A DNA stretch of 64,000 nucleotides from Ramlibacter terrae (GCA_013127575.1 CP053418.1:3782001-3846000); one strand, 5' to 3'. Shown: positions 22,526-33,895, counted from the stretch's first letter. The notes: generated by a model from the sequence alone, not told the origin. Translations and numbers: made by a program.

Positions 22526-22881
22526 CTAGCGGCCGGACCGCGACTGTCCCCGGTACTTGAGCGTCAGGAAGGCCGGGCCGAACAGGTGGAATTCCTTGTC
22601 GTAGGCGAAGGAGACCACGTTGCCGTTGCCGTCCTTGCCGACCGGAGGTCCTTGCCGGAGATGGAGGTGATGTTGTCGATCTGCGCGGCGCGGTCGAACA
22701 GGCCGCGCACTTCCTGCGGCGTGCTGCCGTCCTTGGCCTTGTTGATCGCCTTCACCGCCGCCTGGTATTCCAGCACGGTCGGGAAGGCCTGCATGCCGAC
22801 CAGCCCCACCACCGCGAGCACCGCGACGACGAAGATCAGCATGATGAAGGAGAAGCCTCCCTGCCTCGAATTGCGCATCAT
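22526..22881 (-). CDS. DUF4845 membrane protein
   Basis: 118 aa after repair. It has a positively charged N-terminus (MMRNSRQGGFSFIMLIFVVA) like a type IV pilin or prepilin leader, one membrane segment (residues ~10-30), and a soluble tail with FPTVLEYQAAVKAINKAKDG. DUF4845 proteins regularly sit between lepB and rnc in betaproteobacteria; the function is unknown. One base is missing near 22643 (CCWGG to CCGG). It starts 15 bp after the lepB stop. Confidence 0.85.
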
Positions 22882-22896
22882 TTTTCCCCTCTTGGT

Positions 22897-23867
22897 CTAT
22901 TCGAACGTGCCGATGCGGTCGAGGCTTCCGAAGTTCATCCAGATCAGGAAAGCCTTGCCCACGATGTTGCGTTCCGGCACGAAACCCCAGTAGCGCGAGT
23001 CGAGCGAGTTGTCGCGGTTGTCGCCCATGACGAAGTAGTGCCCCTCCGGCACCTTGCACACCACGCCTTCGACACTGTAGCGGCAATTTTCCTTGAACTC
23101 GAAGTTGTCCGCGCCCGGCACGAAGGCCGGCCGGTCGGGGTCGGTGAGCAGCCGGTGGGTGTGCTCGCCGAGCTTCGACTGGTAGTGAGGAAAGTAGCGC
23201 ATCGCGTCACGTTCGAAGTAGTCCGGCAGTCGCGTCGTGGGTACCGGCTGGCCGTTGATGGTCAGCCGCTTGTTCAGGTACGCCACCTCGTCGCCGGGAA
23301 CGCCGATCACGCGCTTGATGTAGTCGAGGCTCGGCTTGGGCGGATAGCGGAACACCATCACGTCGCCGCGCTTGGGATCGGTGCCTTCGGTCAGCCGCGT
23401 GTTCAGCACCGGCAGCCGCAGGCCGTACGTGAACTTGTTGACCAGGATCAGGTCGCCGATCTCCAGCGTCGGGATCATCGAACCCGACGGGATCTTGAAC
23501 GGCTCGAACAGGAACGAGCGCAGCACGAACACGGCCAGGATCACGGGGAACAGGCCGGCGGTCCAGTCGAGCCACCAGGGGCTGCGCCAGGATCCGCTGC
23601 CGGGCCTCGTCCATCTTCGGGTGTTCGACCGGGGCGATGCCCTTGGCCACGAGGCGGGCGTTGTGGTCGTCGGCGCTGGACGCCAGCGCGGCGGCGGCGG
23701 CGGCGCCGCGGCAGGAACCAGAGGCGCTCGGCCACCCAGTAGAGGCCGGTGACGATGGTGGCCATGAACAGCAGCAGCGCGAAGTTGCCTTCGACCATGC
23801 CGAAGTACCAGGCGCCGGCATACCCGACGAAGGCCGCGAGGATCGCGGCGGTGAGCACGGGGGCCAT
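22897..23867 (-). CDS. lepB: Signal peptidase I
   Basis: Inner-membrane peptidase that cleaves secretory signal peptides. Two N-terminal membrane segments ([38 protein letters not shown]), a third before the catalytic part ([19 protein letters not shown]), nucleophile Ser in [11 protein letters not shown], general base Lys in [14 protein letters not shown], and box [15 protein letters not shown]. Two breaks: near 23700 in a GCC-repeat tract, and near 23580, where CCTGG carries an extra C (repair gives PWWLDWTAG). About 323 aa. ATG shares an A with the lepA stop (TGATG). Confidence 0.92.
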
Positions 23868-25680
23868 CAGTCTTCGACCGGAGGATGGCGAGGAAAGCTT
23901 CCTGCGGGACTTCGACGGAGCCGATCTGCTTCATTCTCTTCTTGCCTGCCTTCTGTTTTTCGAGGAGCTTGCGCTTGCGGCTGACGTCGCCGCCGTAGCA
24001 TTTTGCCAGCACGTTCTTGCGCAGCGCCTTGATGCTCTCGCGGGCGATGATGTTGGCGCCGATGGATGGCGGCCGGATCGCCACGTCGAACATCTGCCGG
24101 CTGATGATCTCGCGCATCTTGGCGGCGACCGCCCGGCCCCGGTACTGCGACTGGCTGCGGTGCACGATGATCGACAGCGCGTCCACCTTCTCGCCGTTGA
24201 GCAGGATGTCGACCTTCACGACGTCGGAGGCGCGGTACTCCTTGAACTCGTAGTCCATCGACGCGTAGCCGCGGCTGACCGACTTGAGCTTGTCGAAGAA
24301 GTCCAGCACGATCTCGCCGAGCGGCATCTCGTACGTGAGCATCACCTGGCGGCCGTGGTAGGCCATGTTGATCTGCACGCCGCGCTTCTGGTTGGCCAGC
24401 GTCATCACCGGGCCGACGTAGTCCGACGGCATGTACAGGTGCACGGTCACGATCGGCTCGCGGATCTCCCGGATGCGGCCCTGCTCCGGCATCTTGGCGG
24501 GGTTCTCCACCATGATCACCTCGCCGTCGCCCTTGACCACACGGTAGACCACGCTCGGTGCGGTCGTGATCAGGTCCTGGTCGAACTCGCGCTCCAGCCG
24601 CTCCTGCACGATCTCCATGTGCAGGAGCCCGAGGAAGCCGCAGCGGAAGCCGAAGCCGAGCGCCTGGCTCACTTCCGGTTCGTAGTGCAGCGACGAGTCG
24701 TTCAGCTTGAGCTTCTCCGGGCTGTCGCGCAGCGAGTCGTACTGGTTGGCTTCCACCGGGTACAGGCCCGCGAACACCTGCGGCTGGATTTCCTTGAAGC
24801 CGGGCAGCGGCTCGGTGGCGGTCGCCGCCGCGCCGCCGGTGCCGGCCTTGATCAGCGTGACGGTGTCGCCGACCTTGGCGGCCTGCAGTTCCTTGATGCC
24901 GGCGATGATGAAGCCCACCTCGCCCGCTTCCAGCGCCTCGCGCGGCGACGATGCCGGCGTGAACACGCCGAGCTGGTTGGCTTCGTAGTTGGCGCCGGTC
25001 GCCATCATCTTGATGCGGTCGCCCTTGGCGATGCGGCCGTCGACCACGCGCACCAGCATCACCACGCCGACGTAGCTGTCGAACCAGCTGTCGATGATCA
25101 TGGCGCGCGTGGCCGCGTTCGGGTTGCCCTTGGGCGACGGCACGCGGGCGACGATCGCCTCGAGGATTTCGTCGATGCCCATGCCGGTCTTGGCGGAGCA
25201 CGGGATCGCGTTGGTCGCGTCGATGCCGATCACGTCCTCGATCTCCGACTTCGCGTTCTCCGGATCCGCCTGCGGCAGGTCCATCTTGTTCAACACCGGC
25301 ACCACTTCGACGCCGAGGTCGAGCGCGGTGTAGCAGTTGGCGACGGTCTGCGCTTCGACGCCCTGGCTCGCATCGACGACGAGCAGCGCGCCTTCGCATG
25401 CGGACAGCGAGCGGCTCACTTCATAAGAGAAGTCGACGTGGCCCGGCGTGTCGATCAGATTGAGGTGATAGACCTGTCCATCACGCGCGCGATACGACAG
25501 CGATGCGGTCTGCGCCTTGATGGTTATCCCACGCTCCTTCTCTATGTCCATCGAGTCCAGCACCTGCTCTTCCATCTCGCGATCGGAGAGGCCGCCGCAA
25601 CGCTGAATGAGGCGGTCAGCGAGTGTCGATTTGCCGTGGTCGATGTGCGCGATGATCGAAAAGTTTCTGATGTGATTCAT
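23867..25680 (-). CDS. lepA: Elongation factor 4 (LepA)
   Basis: Ribosome-associated translational GTPase. Motifs: [58 protein letters not shown], and the LepA-specific C-terminus [28 protein letters not shown] block. One base is missing near 23879 (CCAGG to CCGG): restoring it gives the conserved end AFLAILQVED and a stop that overlaps the lepB start. Repaired length 604 aa. ATG at 25680 is preferred over the TTG at 25683. A possible attenuator precedes it. Confidence 0.95.
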
Positions 25681-25806
25681 CAACGGGAACGTTCAAGTGA
25701 TTGATTCGAAAGGGCGCGCACAAAGAAAAAAGGGCGCGCCCTGAAGGTGACGCGCCCTGAACCAACAATCTATGGCAACTGCGATGGTTGGAACTTCATT
25801 GTAGGC
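25681..25806 (-). promoter_or_regulatory. Attenuator-like leader upstream of lepA
   Basis: On the lepA strand the leader contains three related segments: A (AGGGCGCG, around 25751-25758), B (the perfect palindrome AGGGCGCGCCCT, 25731-25742) and C (GCGCGCCCT, 25711-25719). A with the 3' half of B forms a 7-8 bp stem followed by six T: an intrinsic terminator at 25726-25757. The 5' half of B can instead pair with C in a 9-bp stem that removes the terminator. A TACAAT box lies at 25797-25802 and a 9-codon ORF (MKFQPSQLP) at 25770-25799. Regulation by attenuation is inferred, not shown. Confidence 0.5.
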
Positions 25807-25837
25807 AAAAAGCCCCGGGCGTACAGTCGGCCGGGGT
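25807..25837 (-). terminator. Intrinsic terminator between mucD and lepA
   Basis: Minus-strand stem CCCCGG/CCGGGG separated by about 14 nt and followed by five T (the A run 25807-25811 on the plus strand). It ends transcripts from upstream and sits just ahead of the lepA leader. Confidence 0.65.
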
Positions 25838-26124
25838 CTTCCCCGGCCCGTTGCGGGTCTGCAACTCAGACTTATCCACAACTTTTCAACAAAATCTGTG
25901 CAGCACTGCTGGGACAAGTTGTGGGCGATCTGTGGACGGTGCCAAGGCCGGGCTGGAGTCATCCCGCATCGTGGTGGACAGGCGGGGCGATATGCTTCAA
26001 TGGGGCGTCGACGGGGGTCATTCTAACGAAAAAGGTTCTTAGGTCCGCTCCGAAGTTAGCAGACACAAACTTTTGGAACCGTTCCAGAAATTTCTGCCGC
26101 CTGTCTTTTTTGACCTCCGGCCAG
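25838..26124. other. Intergenic segment with a DnaA-box match, no convincing gene
   Basis: About 290 bp bounded by two minus-strand terminators. It has a perfect TTATCCACA DnaA-box match at 25872-25880 and nearby weaker relatives (GTTGTGG, CTGTGGAC). Its base composition is lower in GC than the flanks. Short frames here have no family resemblance. A small RNA read on the minus strand and ending at 25807 is possible; I see no strong promoter for it. Confidence 0.45.
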
Positions 26125-26166
26125 CAAAAAGCCCCGGAGCCGCAAAAGGGCATTGGGGCTTTTTTG
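26125..26166 (-). terminator. Intrinsic terminator after mucD
   Basis: Stem AAAAAGCCCC/GGGGCTTTTT with a 20-nt loop, flanked by A and T runs on both sides, so it could work in both directions. It begins 10 bp after the mucD stop. Confidence 0.85.
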
Positions 26167-26175
26167 CCGGCTGGG

Positions 26176-27691
26176 TTAGCCGCGGGCCGGGCGGATCAGC
26201 AGGTAGCTGGCCAGCTCGCCGCGGCGCAGCAGCACCGGGATCGGCTTGGACTTGTCCAGCTTGGCCACGGCGGCGTCGAACTCGCGCACCGTCGAGACCT
26301 CGGTGTTGCCGATGGCCACGATGATGTCGCCTTCGCGGATGCCGGCGCGCTGCGCGGCCTCGGTGGCGCCGTCGACCTTCACGCCGCCCTTGATCTTGGC
26401 TTCGCGCTTCTGCGCATCGGTCAGCTCGCTCACCACCAGACCGACCGACTGCGCCGCGGGCGACGCCTTCGGCTTGGCTTCTTCCTGCGTGGAGGTGCGG
26501 CGCACCACCGGCTTCTCGGGCTCGATCTCGGCGATGGTCACGCCCAGGTCACGCTGGCCGCCGCGGCGGAACACCGTCATGTTCACCTTGCTGCCGGGCT
26601 TGGTGTTGCCCACCAGGCGCGGCAGGTCGGTGGCGCGGTCGATCTGCTGGCCGTTGAACTTGGTGATGATGTCACCCGGTTCGATGCCGGCCGAAGCAGC
26701 GGGCGAGCCGGCTTCGACGCTGCGCACCAGCGCGCCCTGCGGACGGCCGGGCCGATCGATTCGGCGACGTCGCGCGTCACCTGGTCGATCTGCACGCCGA
26801 TGCGGCCGCGCGAGACGCGACCGGTGGTGCGCAGCTGCTCGGCGACACGGGTCGCCTCGTCCATCGGGATGGCGAACGAGATGCCCATGAAGCCGCCGGA
26901 GCGCGAGTAGATCTGGCTGTTGATGCCGATCACCTCGCCGCGCATGTTGATCAGCGGACCGCCGGAGTTGCCGGGGTTGATCGCGACGTCGGTCTGGATG
27001 AAGGGCAGGTAGTCGCCCGTGTCGCGCCCCTTGGCGCTGACGATGCCGGCGGTGACGGTGTTGTCGAGGCCGAACGGCGAGCCGATCGCCATCACCCATT
27101 CACCGACCTTCAGCTTGCTCACGTCGCCCACGCGCACGTGCGGCAGGCCCGTGGCGTCGATCTTCACCACCGCGACGTCGGTGCGCTTGTCGGAGCCGAC
27201 GATCTTCGCCTTGAACTCGCGCTTGTCGGTCAGCGTGACGATGACTTCGTCGGCGCCTTCGACCACGTGCGCGTTGGTCATGACGAATCCGTCGGGCGAC
27301 AGGATGAAGCCGGAGCCGACGCCGCGCGGCGTCTCTTCCTCGCCGCCGCCGCGCGGCGTGCGCGGCGTGCGCGGCCCCGGGGTGCCGGGCGTGCCCGGGC
27401 TGGGCATCGGCACGCCGAAGAACCGCCGGAAGAACTCCTGCATCTCTTCGTCCATCGGCGCGCCGCCGGGGCCCGTCGGGCCCGCAGCCTGGCGCACGCG
27501 CTCGGTGGTGCGGATGTTGACGACGGCCGGGCCGACCTGGTCGACCGGTCGCTGAAGTCGGGCAGCGAGCGAGGCTGCGGCGCCGACTGGGCCACCACCG
27601 GCTTCGCCGGCATCAGGGCCACGGTGCCGGACACGGCAAGCGCGATCACCACCGCGTAGCCGCGCACCTTCTTCCAATCCATGTGGAACAT
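26176..27691 (-). CDS. mucD: Periplasmic Do-like serine protease (DegP/MucD)
   Basis: HtrA-family protease/chaperone of the sigma-E response. Signal sequence (KVRGYAVVIALAVSGTVALMP ... AQS), trypsin-like domain with catalytic His (TNAHVVEGAD), Asp (RTDVAVVKID) and Ser (GNSGGPLINMRG), then two PDZ domains (GSPAASAGIEPGDIITKFNG; AQRAGIREGDIIVAIGN). Two bases are missing: near 27547 (CCTGG to CCGG, restoring DLVDQVGP) and near 26745 (read CCCGG where IGLGRPQGALV is expected). 505 aa after repair. ATG at 27691 is chosen for the GGAGAGG 5 nt upstream. Confidence 0.95.
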
Positions 27692-27819
27692 ACAGACCTC
27701 TCCAGAAAGGGTCACGGGGAAAATAGATGAGATTAGATCGCAGCCGAAAGGTTCGGCGTCAGCCAAAGACGCCACTTGCGGCAACGGGCAGCGAGGCCCG
27801 CGTCACCCTATGTTGGGTC

Positions 27820-28844
27820 TCAGCGGCGGCGCTCAAGGGCCGAGGCGAAAGCCTTGAGCGTCTGCGGCGGCACTTCGCCCACCGCGGTGAGCCACCAGTC
27901 CTGCACGCGCTGCGAGAGGCTGTGGGTGGCGCCGCTGGCGAACAGGCCCTCCTGCGTGTGCTGCCTGGCGTCGTACGCCTCGACGAACAGCGACACCGAC
28001 GCGAGGCCGTCCGAGAAGATCCACTGCAGCACGCCTTCGGCCGGCCGCTTGTAGCAGCTCATGGGCTTGAACCCCGCCACCGATCCCTTGAGCGACCAGC
28101 CTTCGGCCAGCGCGGTCGTCTTGACCGCTTCGCTCTTCTCGACGCGCCAGCCGGGCGGCACCGCCATCATCTGGGCCAGCTTGTCCATGCGCACGGGGGC
28201 GTCGAGCTGCAGTTCCGAGAAGGCGGCCTGCTCGAGCACGCTGCCGTCGGCGGCCAGCGTCTGCAGCTTGACCACGAGGCCGCTCTTCTTCTCGCTCCAG
28301 ATGCGGTAGCCGAAGCGCAGGTCGTCCTTGGGGGCGACGTTCACGACGTCGGCGTCGAAACCCGCCACGCGGTCGCTGCCCACCGGCGCGCCGCGTAGAA
28401 CTCGGGGATCGAGCTCTCGGTCGGCTTGAGCATGTCGGGGAACAGCCCGAGCGACTCGCGCCGCTCGCGCCGCACCGTGCGGCTCTCCGGGTGGAACGTG
28501 ACGACCTCGTCGTCGCGCCGGAAGGTCGAGCGCGGCGCGCCGGTGAGCGACTCGACGCGCTCCATCTGGCGCTGGCCGTCGCAGGCGTGCCAGATGCGCG
28601 CGCTCGACATCGCGCCGGAACTGGACGAGACGACGAACGTGCCGATGTAGCTGCGCTGGCGCGAGGCGTCGTGCATCCGCATCAGCCATTCGCTGACGGA
28701 CCGCTCCTTGCCCTCGGCGGCCGCGCGGGCTTCGGCGCGGCCGGCCGCGCCCTGCGCGAAGGCGAGGCCCATGGCGCCGGCCGCCCACAGGGCGACCAGG
28801 CCCCGGGCGAAGCGAATGCGGTTGCGGGCGGACGGCTGGGCCAT
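27820..28844 (-). CDS. mucB: Sigma-E regulatory protein MucB/RseB
   Basis: Periplasmic protein that binds the anti-sigma factor RseA and protects it from cleavage, probably sensing mislocalised lipids or LPS. Signal peptide (LVALWAAGAMGLAFAQ), then the MucB/RseB N-terminal fold (MHDASRQRSYIGTFVVSSSS; FYAARPVGSDRVAGFDADVV) and C-terminal domain (GWSLKGSVAGFKPMSCYKR; HIFSDGLASVSLFVEA-like block). One base is missing near 28384 (CCWGG to CCGG). 341 aa after repair. It lies between rseA and mucD. Confidence 0.92.
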
Positions 28845-28853
28845 GCTGCGCCC

Positions 28854-29432
28854 TTAGCGGGCCGGCCCTTCGAAGGTGGCGTTGCGCAGGAAGCCCGACG
28901 GCGTCTGCAGGGCGGTGGCGCCGCCCAGCTGGCGGTGCGCCTGCAGCAGCTGGTCGAGGCGCGGGTCGCGAATCATGGCCGGGGCGCGCTGCGCCTGCAC
29001 CGCGATGATGCCGGAGGGCACGGCGGCGAGCTGCGGCTGCACCGAGGCGCCGGTGGCGCCGTACATGTTCCAGCCCACGGCGGCCACCGCGGCCACCGAA
29101 GCGAAGCCGGCGACCATCTTCCAGAGGCCGTCGTTGGCGGCCGGACGCGACGCGGCGCGCACCTCGATCGTCGCGGCCACGGGCGCGACGCGGTGCGGCG
29201 CCGCCTCCTGCTGCAGCCGCTGCTGCAGGCGGGCCAGAACACCTCGGGCGCGCTGCCGACGACCGGCGCGCGGCCGGAGCGCAGCACTTCGCCCACCACG
29301 TGGTAGGCATGCCAGCTTTCGCGGCCATCCGCGGTGCCGGCCGCCGCGGCCACGCCGCGCGCCAGTTCCGCGCCGCGCAGCTGCCCGTCGGCCAGCGCCG
29401 AGATCAGTTCCCTGGTTGTCCATCTTGTCCAT
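28854..29432 (-). CDS. rseA: Anti-sigma-E factor RseA
   Basis: Inner-membrane anti-sigma factor. N-terminal cytoplasmic domain ELISALADGQLRGAELARGV and WHAYHVVGEVLRSG (RseA_N type), one membrane segment MVAGFASVAAVAAVGWNMYG, and a periplasmic tail DPRLDQLLQAHRQLGG (RseA_C type). Two breaks: near 29412, an extra G at CCAGG (repair gives NQELISAL), and near 29233 (CCTGG to CTGG, restoring EVFLARLQQRL). 192 aa after repair. The start could be ATG 29432 or 29423. It directly follows rpoE. Confidence 0.9.
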   Translation of the reverse strand: MDKMDNQGTDLGAGRRAAARRGTGARRGRGGRHRGWPRKLACLPRGGRSAALRPRAGRRQRARGVLARLQQRLQQEAAPHRVAPVAATIEVRAASRPAANDGLWKMVAGFASVAAVAAVGWNMYGATGASVQPQLAAVPSGIIAVQAQRAPAMIRDPRLDQLLQAHRQLGGATALQTPSGFLRNATFEGPAR

Positions 29433-29451
29433 TGCTTTCACCTTGCCGCCC

Positions 29452-30084
29452 TTACCACCGCTTGCCCGTCTGGTTTTCCAGCATGGGCTTCACCTTCGCC
29501 GAAATGGCCTCGCGCGCCCGGAAAATCCGCGAGCGCACGGTGCCGATCGGGCAATTCATCACTTCCGCTATCTCTTCGTAGCTCAGGCCCTCGATCTCGC
29601 GCAGCGTCACCGCCTGCCGCAGTTCGTCGGGTAGCGCTTCCATGGCCGCGTTCACCGTCGCGGCGATTTCCTTGGCGGCGAGCACCGTTTCCGGGGTTTC
29701 CGAGGTGGTTAGTTCGTTCTCGACGCCGGAAGTTTCGTCCTCATCATCACTACCTTTAAGGGCGCTCTCCGAAACGACCGGATCCCGCTTGAGGTCGACC
29801 AAGGCTTTTTCGCGGTGTTGACGGCGATCCGGTACAGCCACGTATAGAACTGGGCCTCGCCGCGGAACTGCGCGGGGCCCGGTAGGCACGGATGAAGGTC
29901 TCCTGCGCGATGTCCTCCACCAGGTCGGTGTCGCGCACCATCCGGCCGATCAGGCGTTCGATGCGACGCTGGTACTTGATGACCAGCAGCTCGAACGCCT
30001 TCTGGTCGCCCGCGACCGTGCGCTCCACGAGCTGGAGGTCGGTGTCGGACGGGGAAGGCGGGGGGCGGCGGGAGGCTTGTTCAT
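29452..30084 (-). CDS. rpoE: RNA polymerase sigma factor RpoE (sigma-24)
   Basis: ECF sigma factor for envelope stress. Region 2: TVAGDQKAFELLVIKYQRRIERLI and DTDLVEDIAQETFIRAYRAL; region 4: LPDELRQAVTLREIEGLSYEEIAEVMNCPIGTVRSRIFRAREAI (given here as the visible block). Three bases are missing: a C run near 30050, a CCTGG read as CCCG near 29877 (restoring RALAQFRGEAQFYTWLYRIA), and an A run near 29812. 211 aa after repair. ATG at 30084 overlaps the preceding stop as ATGA. The operon rpoE-rseA-mucB-mucD is the classic sigma-E regulon core. Confidence 0.95.
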
Positions 30085-30530
30085 CGTCTGGCCACCGGCG
30101 GCGCGGCCCCATGCGGCGCGTCGGTGCTGGCGGGCGAATATACCGCACGCCGCAGCGCGTCCCAGTGGGCCGGCGCCGCATTCCGCTCGGGCGCCAGCCA
30201 GCGGACCGCCCCCGCGTCGGAGCGCCAGCGCAGCAGCATCCGCGACTGCAGGTCGAGCGCGATTTCGGGGCGGCCGCCCTCTTCCTCCCAGCGCCAGCCG
30301 CCGCCGTCCCAGGCCAGCCTGCCGTGCGGCGAGCGCAGCCAGGCGGCGGCCGCCAGCGCGCCCGCGACCGCGACGGCGCCGAACGCGAGGGCCTGCCGCC
30401 AGCCGGCCGCGTCGGCCTGCACGGTCCAGAGTGACGCCGGGGCGAGCCCGGCGGCCCAGCCGAAGGCGAGCACGCCGAGCGCGAAGCGGCTGCGCCCCAC
30501 CGGATAACTTACCGATGGGGCGGCGTGCAT
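30081..30530 (-). CDS. Small conserved membrane protein upstream of rpoE
   Basis: Intact 149-aa protein with two hydrophobic segments near residues 16-36 (FALGVLAFGWAAGLAPASLW) and 45-63 (ALAFGAVAVAGALAAAAWL), then a beta-rich soluble part (GRLAWDGGGWRWEEEGG; LDLQSRMLLRWRS). I do not recognise a named family. Translational coupling to rpoE through an ATGA overlap implies co-regulation; it may be a membrane-anchored accessory of fatty-acid or envelope-stress control, but this is speculation. Confidence 0.75.
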   Translation of the reverse strand: MHAAPSVSYPVGRSRFALGVLAFGWAAGLAPASLWTVQADAAGWRQALAFGAVAVAGALAAAAWLRSPHGRLAWDGGGWRWEEEGGRPEIALDLQSRMLLRWRSDAGAVRWLAPERNAAPAHWDALRRAVYSPASTDAPHGAAPPVARR

Positions 30531-30567
30531 GCGAAAGGAAGTGGCGGGAGAGGCGCGGAACCCGCGC

Positions 30568-31807
30568 TCACACCCGCTTGAACACGAGCGAGCCGTTGGT
30601 GCCGCCGAAGCCGAAGTTGTTCTTCAGGGCCACGTCGATCTTCATGTCCCGCGCCGTGTTGGCGCAGTAGTCCAGGTCGCACTCGGGGTCTGGTTGAAGA
30701 TGTTGATGGTCGGCGGGCTCTTCTGGTGGTGGATGGCCAGCACCGTGAAGACCGACTCGATGCCGCCGGCGCCGCCCAGCAGGTGGCCGGTCATCGACTT
30801 GGTGGAGTTCACCACCGTCTGCTTCGCGTGGTCGCCCAGCGTCAGCTTGATCGCGTTGGTCTCGTTGACGTCGCCCAGCGGCGTGGAGGTGCCGTGCGCG
30901 TTGACGTAGTCGACCTGGTCCGGGTTGACGCCGGCGTTGCGCAGCGCCGCCGCCATCGAGCGGCGCGGGCCGTCGACGTTGGGGGCCGTCATGTGGAAGG
31001 CGTCGCCGCTCATGCCGAAGCCGGCGAGTTCGGCGTAGATCTTCGCGCCGCGCTTCTTCGCGTGCTCGTACTCCTCGAGCACCAGCACGCCGCCGCCTTC
31101 GCCCAGCACGAAGCCGTCGCGGTCCTTGTCCCACGGGCGGGACGCCGTCTTGGGATCGTCGTTGCGGGTGGACAGCGCGCGCGCCGCGGCGAAGCCGCCG
31201 ACGCCCAGCGGCGAGACGCACGATTCGGCGCCGCCGGCGATCATCACGTCGGCATCGCCGCTTTCGATCATGCGGGCCGACACGCCGATGGCGTGCAGCC
31301 CGGTCGTGCAGGCCGTCACGACCGCGATGTTGGGGCCCTTGTAGCCGTACTTGATGGAAACGTGGCCGCTGATCATGTTGATGATCGACGCCGGCACGAA
31401 GAAGGGCGAGATGCGGCGGGGGCCGCGGTTCACCAGTTCGGCGTGCATGTCCTCGATCATCGGCAGCCCGCCGATGCCGGAACCGATGTTGACGCCGATG
31501 CGCTCGGCCATCTCGTCGCCCGGGCGTCGCCCGTGGGCAGCCCCGCATCCTCCACCGCCTGGCAGGCCGCTGCCAGCCCGAGGTGGATGAACCGGTCCAT
31601 GTGCCGGGCTTCCTTCTCGGCGATGTAGTCCGCGATCCGGAAGTCCTTGACCTGGCCCGCGAACTTGCACGCGAACGCGGCCGTGTCGAAGGAGGTCACC
31701 AGCTCGATCCCGCTTTGACCGGCCAGCAGGTTGGCCCAGGACTCGGCGACCGTGCCGCCCACCGGGCTGACACAGCCGAGACCCGTCACGACGACGCGCC
31801 TACGCAT
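30568..31807 (-). CDS. fabF: 3-oxoacyl-ACP synthase II
   Basis: Elongating condensing enzyme of type II fatty-acid synthesis. Catalytic Cys in [13 protein letters not shown], His in [12 protein letters not shown] and His in [15 protein letters not shown], with the C-terminal [17 protein letters not shown]. Two bases are missing: near 31526 (CCTGG to CCGG, restoring [10 protein letters not shown]) and near 30690 (CCAGG to CCAG, restoring [14 protein letters not shown]). 413 aa after repair, the normal length. ATG at 31807 follows acpP by 6 bp. Confidence 0.96.
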
Positions 31808-31813
31808 GCGGAC

Positions 31814-32895
<1,082 letters not shown>

Positions 32896-32899
<4 letters not shown>

Positions 32900-33844
32900 G
32901 CCAGCAAGCCCTTGGTGTCGGCCAGCGTGGCCGGGTCGTGGATGGCGGCGGAAGCCAGCGCCGGATCGATGCGCTTGACCATGCCGGCAAGCACCTTGCC
33001 CGGGCCGCACTCGACGATCGTCTCGACGCCGCGCGCCTTGATCGCTGGATGCATTCGACCCAGCGCACGGGCCCGAACGCCTGCTGGTAAAGCGCGGCGC
33101 GGATCCGGTCCGGGTCGCTCTCGGCCTGGACCTCGATGTTGTTGACCACCGGGATGCGCGGCGACTGCAGCGGCGTCGTTGCGAGCTTCTCCTTGAGCCG
33201 TTCCGCCGCCGGCTTCATCAGGCTGGAATGGAACGGCGCCGACACCGGCAACGGCAGCGCGCGCTTGGCGCCCATGGCCTTGAGCACTTCGCAGGCCTTT
33301 TCGACCGCGGCCTTGCTGCCGGCGATGACGGTCTGCGCCGCGTCGTTGAAATTGACCGCCTCGACCACTTCGCCGCTGTTGGCGCCGAAGGTGCGGGCCG
33401 CTTCCGCGCAGCCTTCGATGACGCGCTGCGCGTCCATGCCGAGGATGGCGGCCATGGCGCCGGTGCCGACCGGCACCGCTTCCTGCATGGCTTGCGCGCG
33501 GAAGCGCACGAGCGGCGCGGCGTCGGCCAGCGTGAGCGCGCCGGCCGCGACCAGCGCGGAATACTCGCCGAGCGAATGGCCGGCCACCACGACCGGATCG
33601 GCGCAGCCCTCCGCCCGCCAGGCACGGTAGGCAGCAACGCCGGCGACCAGCATCACCGGCTGCGTGTTGGTGGTCAGCGCCAGCGCTTCCTTCGGGCCTT
33701 CGTGGATCAGGCGGCCAATGTCCTCGCCCAGCGCATCGGACGCTTCACGCAGGGTTTCGGCCACGGCGGGGTGGTCGCCCCGGGCGTCGAGCATGCCGAC
33801 CGCCTGCGAGCCCCGCCCGGAAAGACGAATGCGAAAGTTTTCAT
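32896..33844 (-). CDS. fabD: Malonyl-CoA:ACP transacylase
   Basis: Loads malonate on ACP. Motifs: FVFPGQGSQAVGM (after repair), active Ser in VVAGHSLGEYSALVAAG, the His in SAPFHSSLMKPA, and PVVNNIEVQ. Two bases are missing: near 33815, where CCAGG reads CGGG (restoring PGQGSQ), and near 33044 (CCAGG to CCAG, restoring CIQAIKARGVETIVECGPGK). 316 aa after repair. The stop overlaps the fabG start as ATGA. Confidence 0.95.
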
Positions 33845-33895
33845 GGATTGTTCCCGGCTGACAGTAGCAGGAGAGTGGAAACCGCGGGGGCGGTT

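Noticed and set aside
25770..25799. MKFQPSQLP as a proven leader peptide of lepA
   Set aside because: No ribosome-binding site, and its ATG overlaps the TACAAT box; kept only as part of a candidate leader.
25872..25880. Replication origin
   Set aside because: Only one perfect DnaA box, no dnaA/dnaN/gidA neighbourhood and no AT-rich unwinding region.
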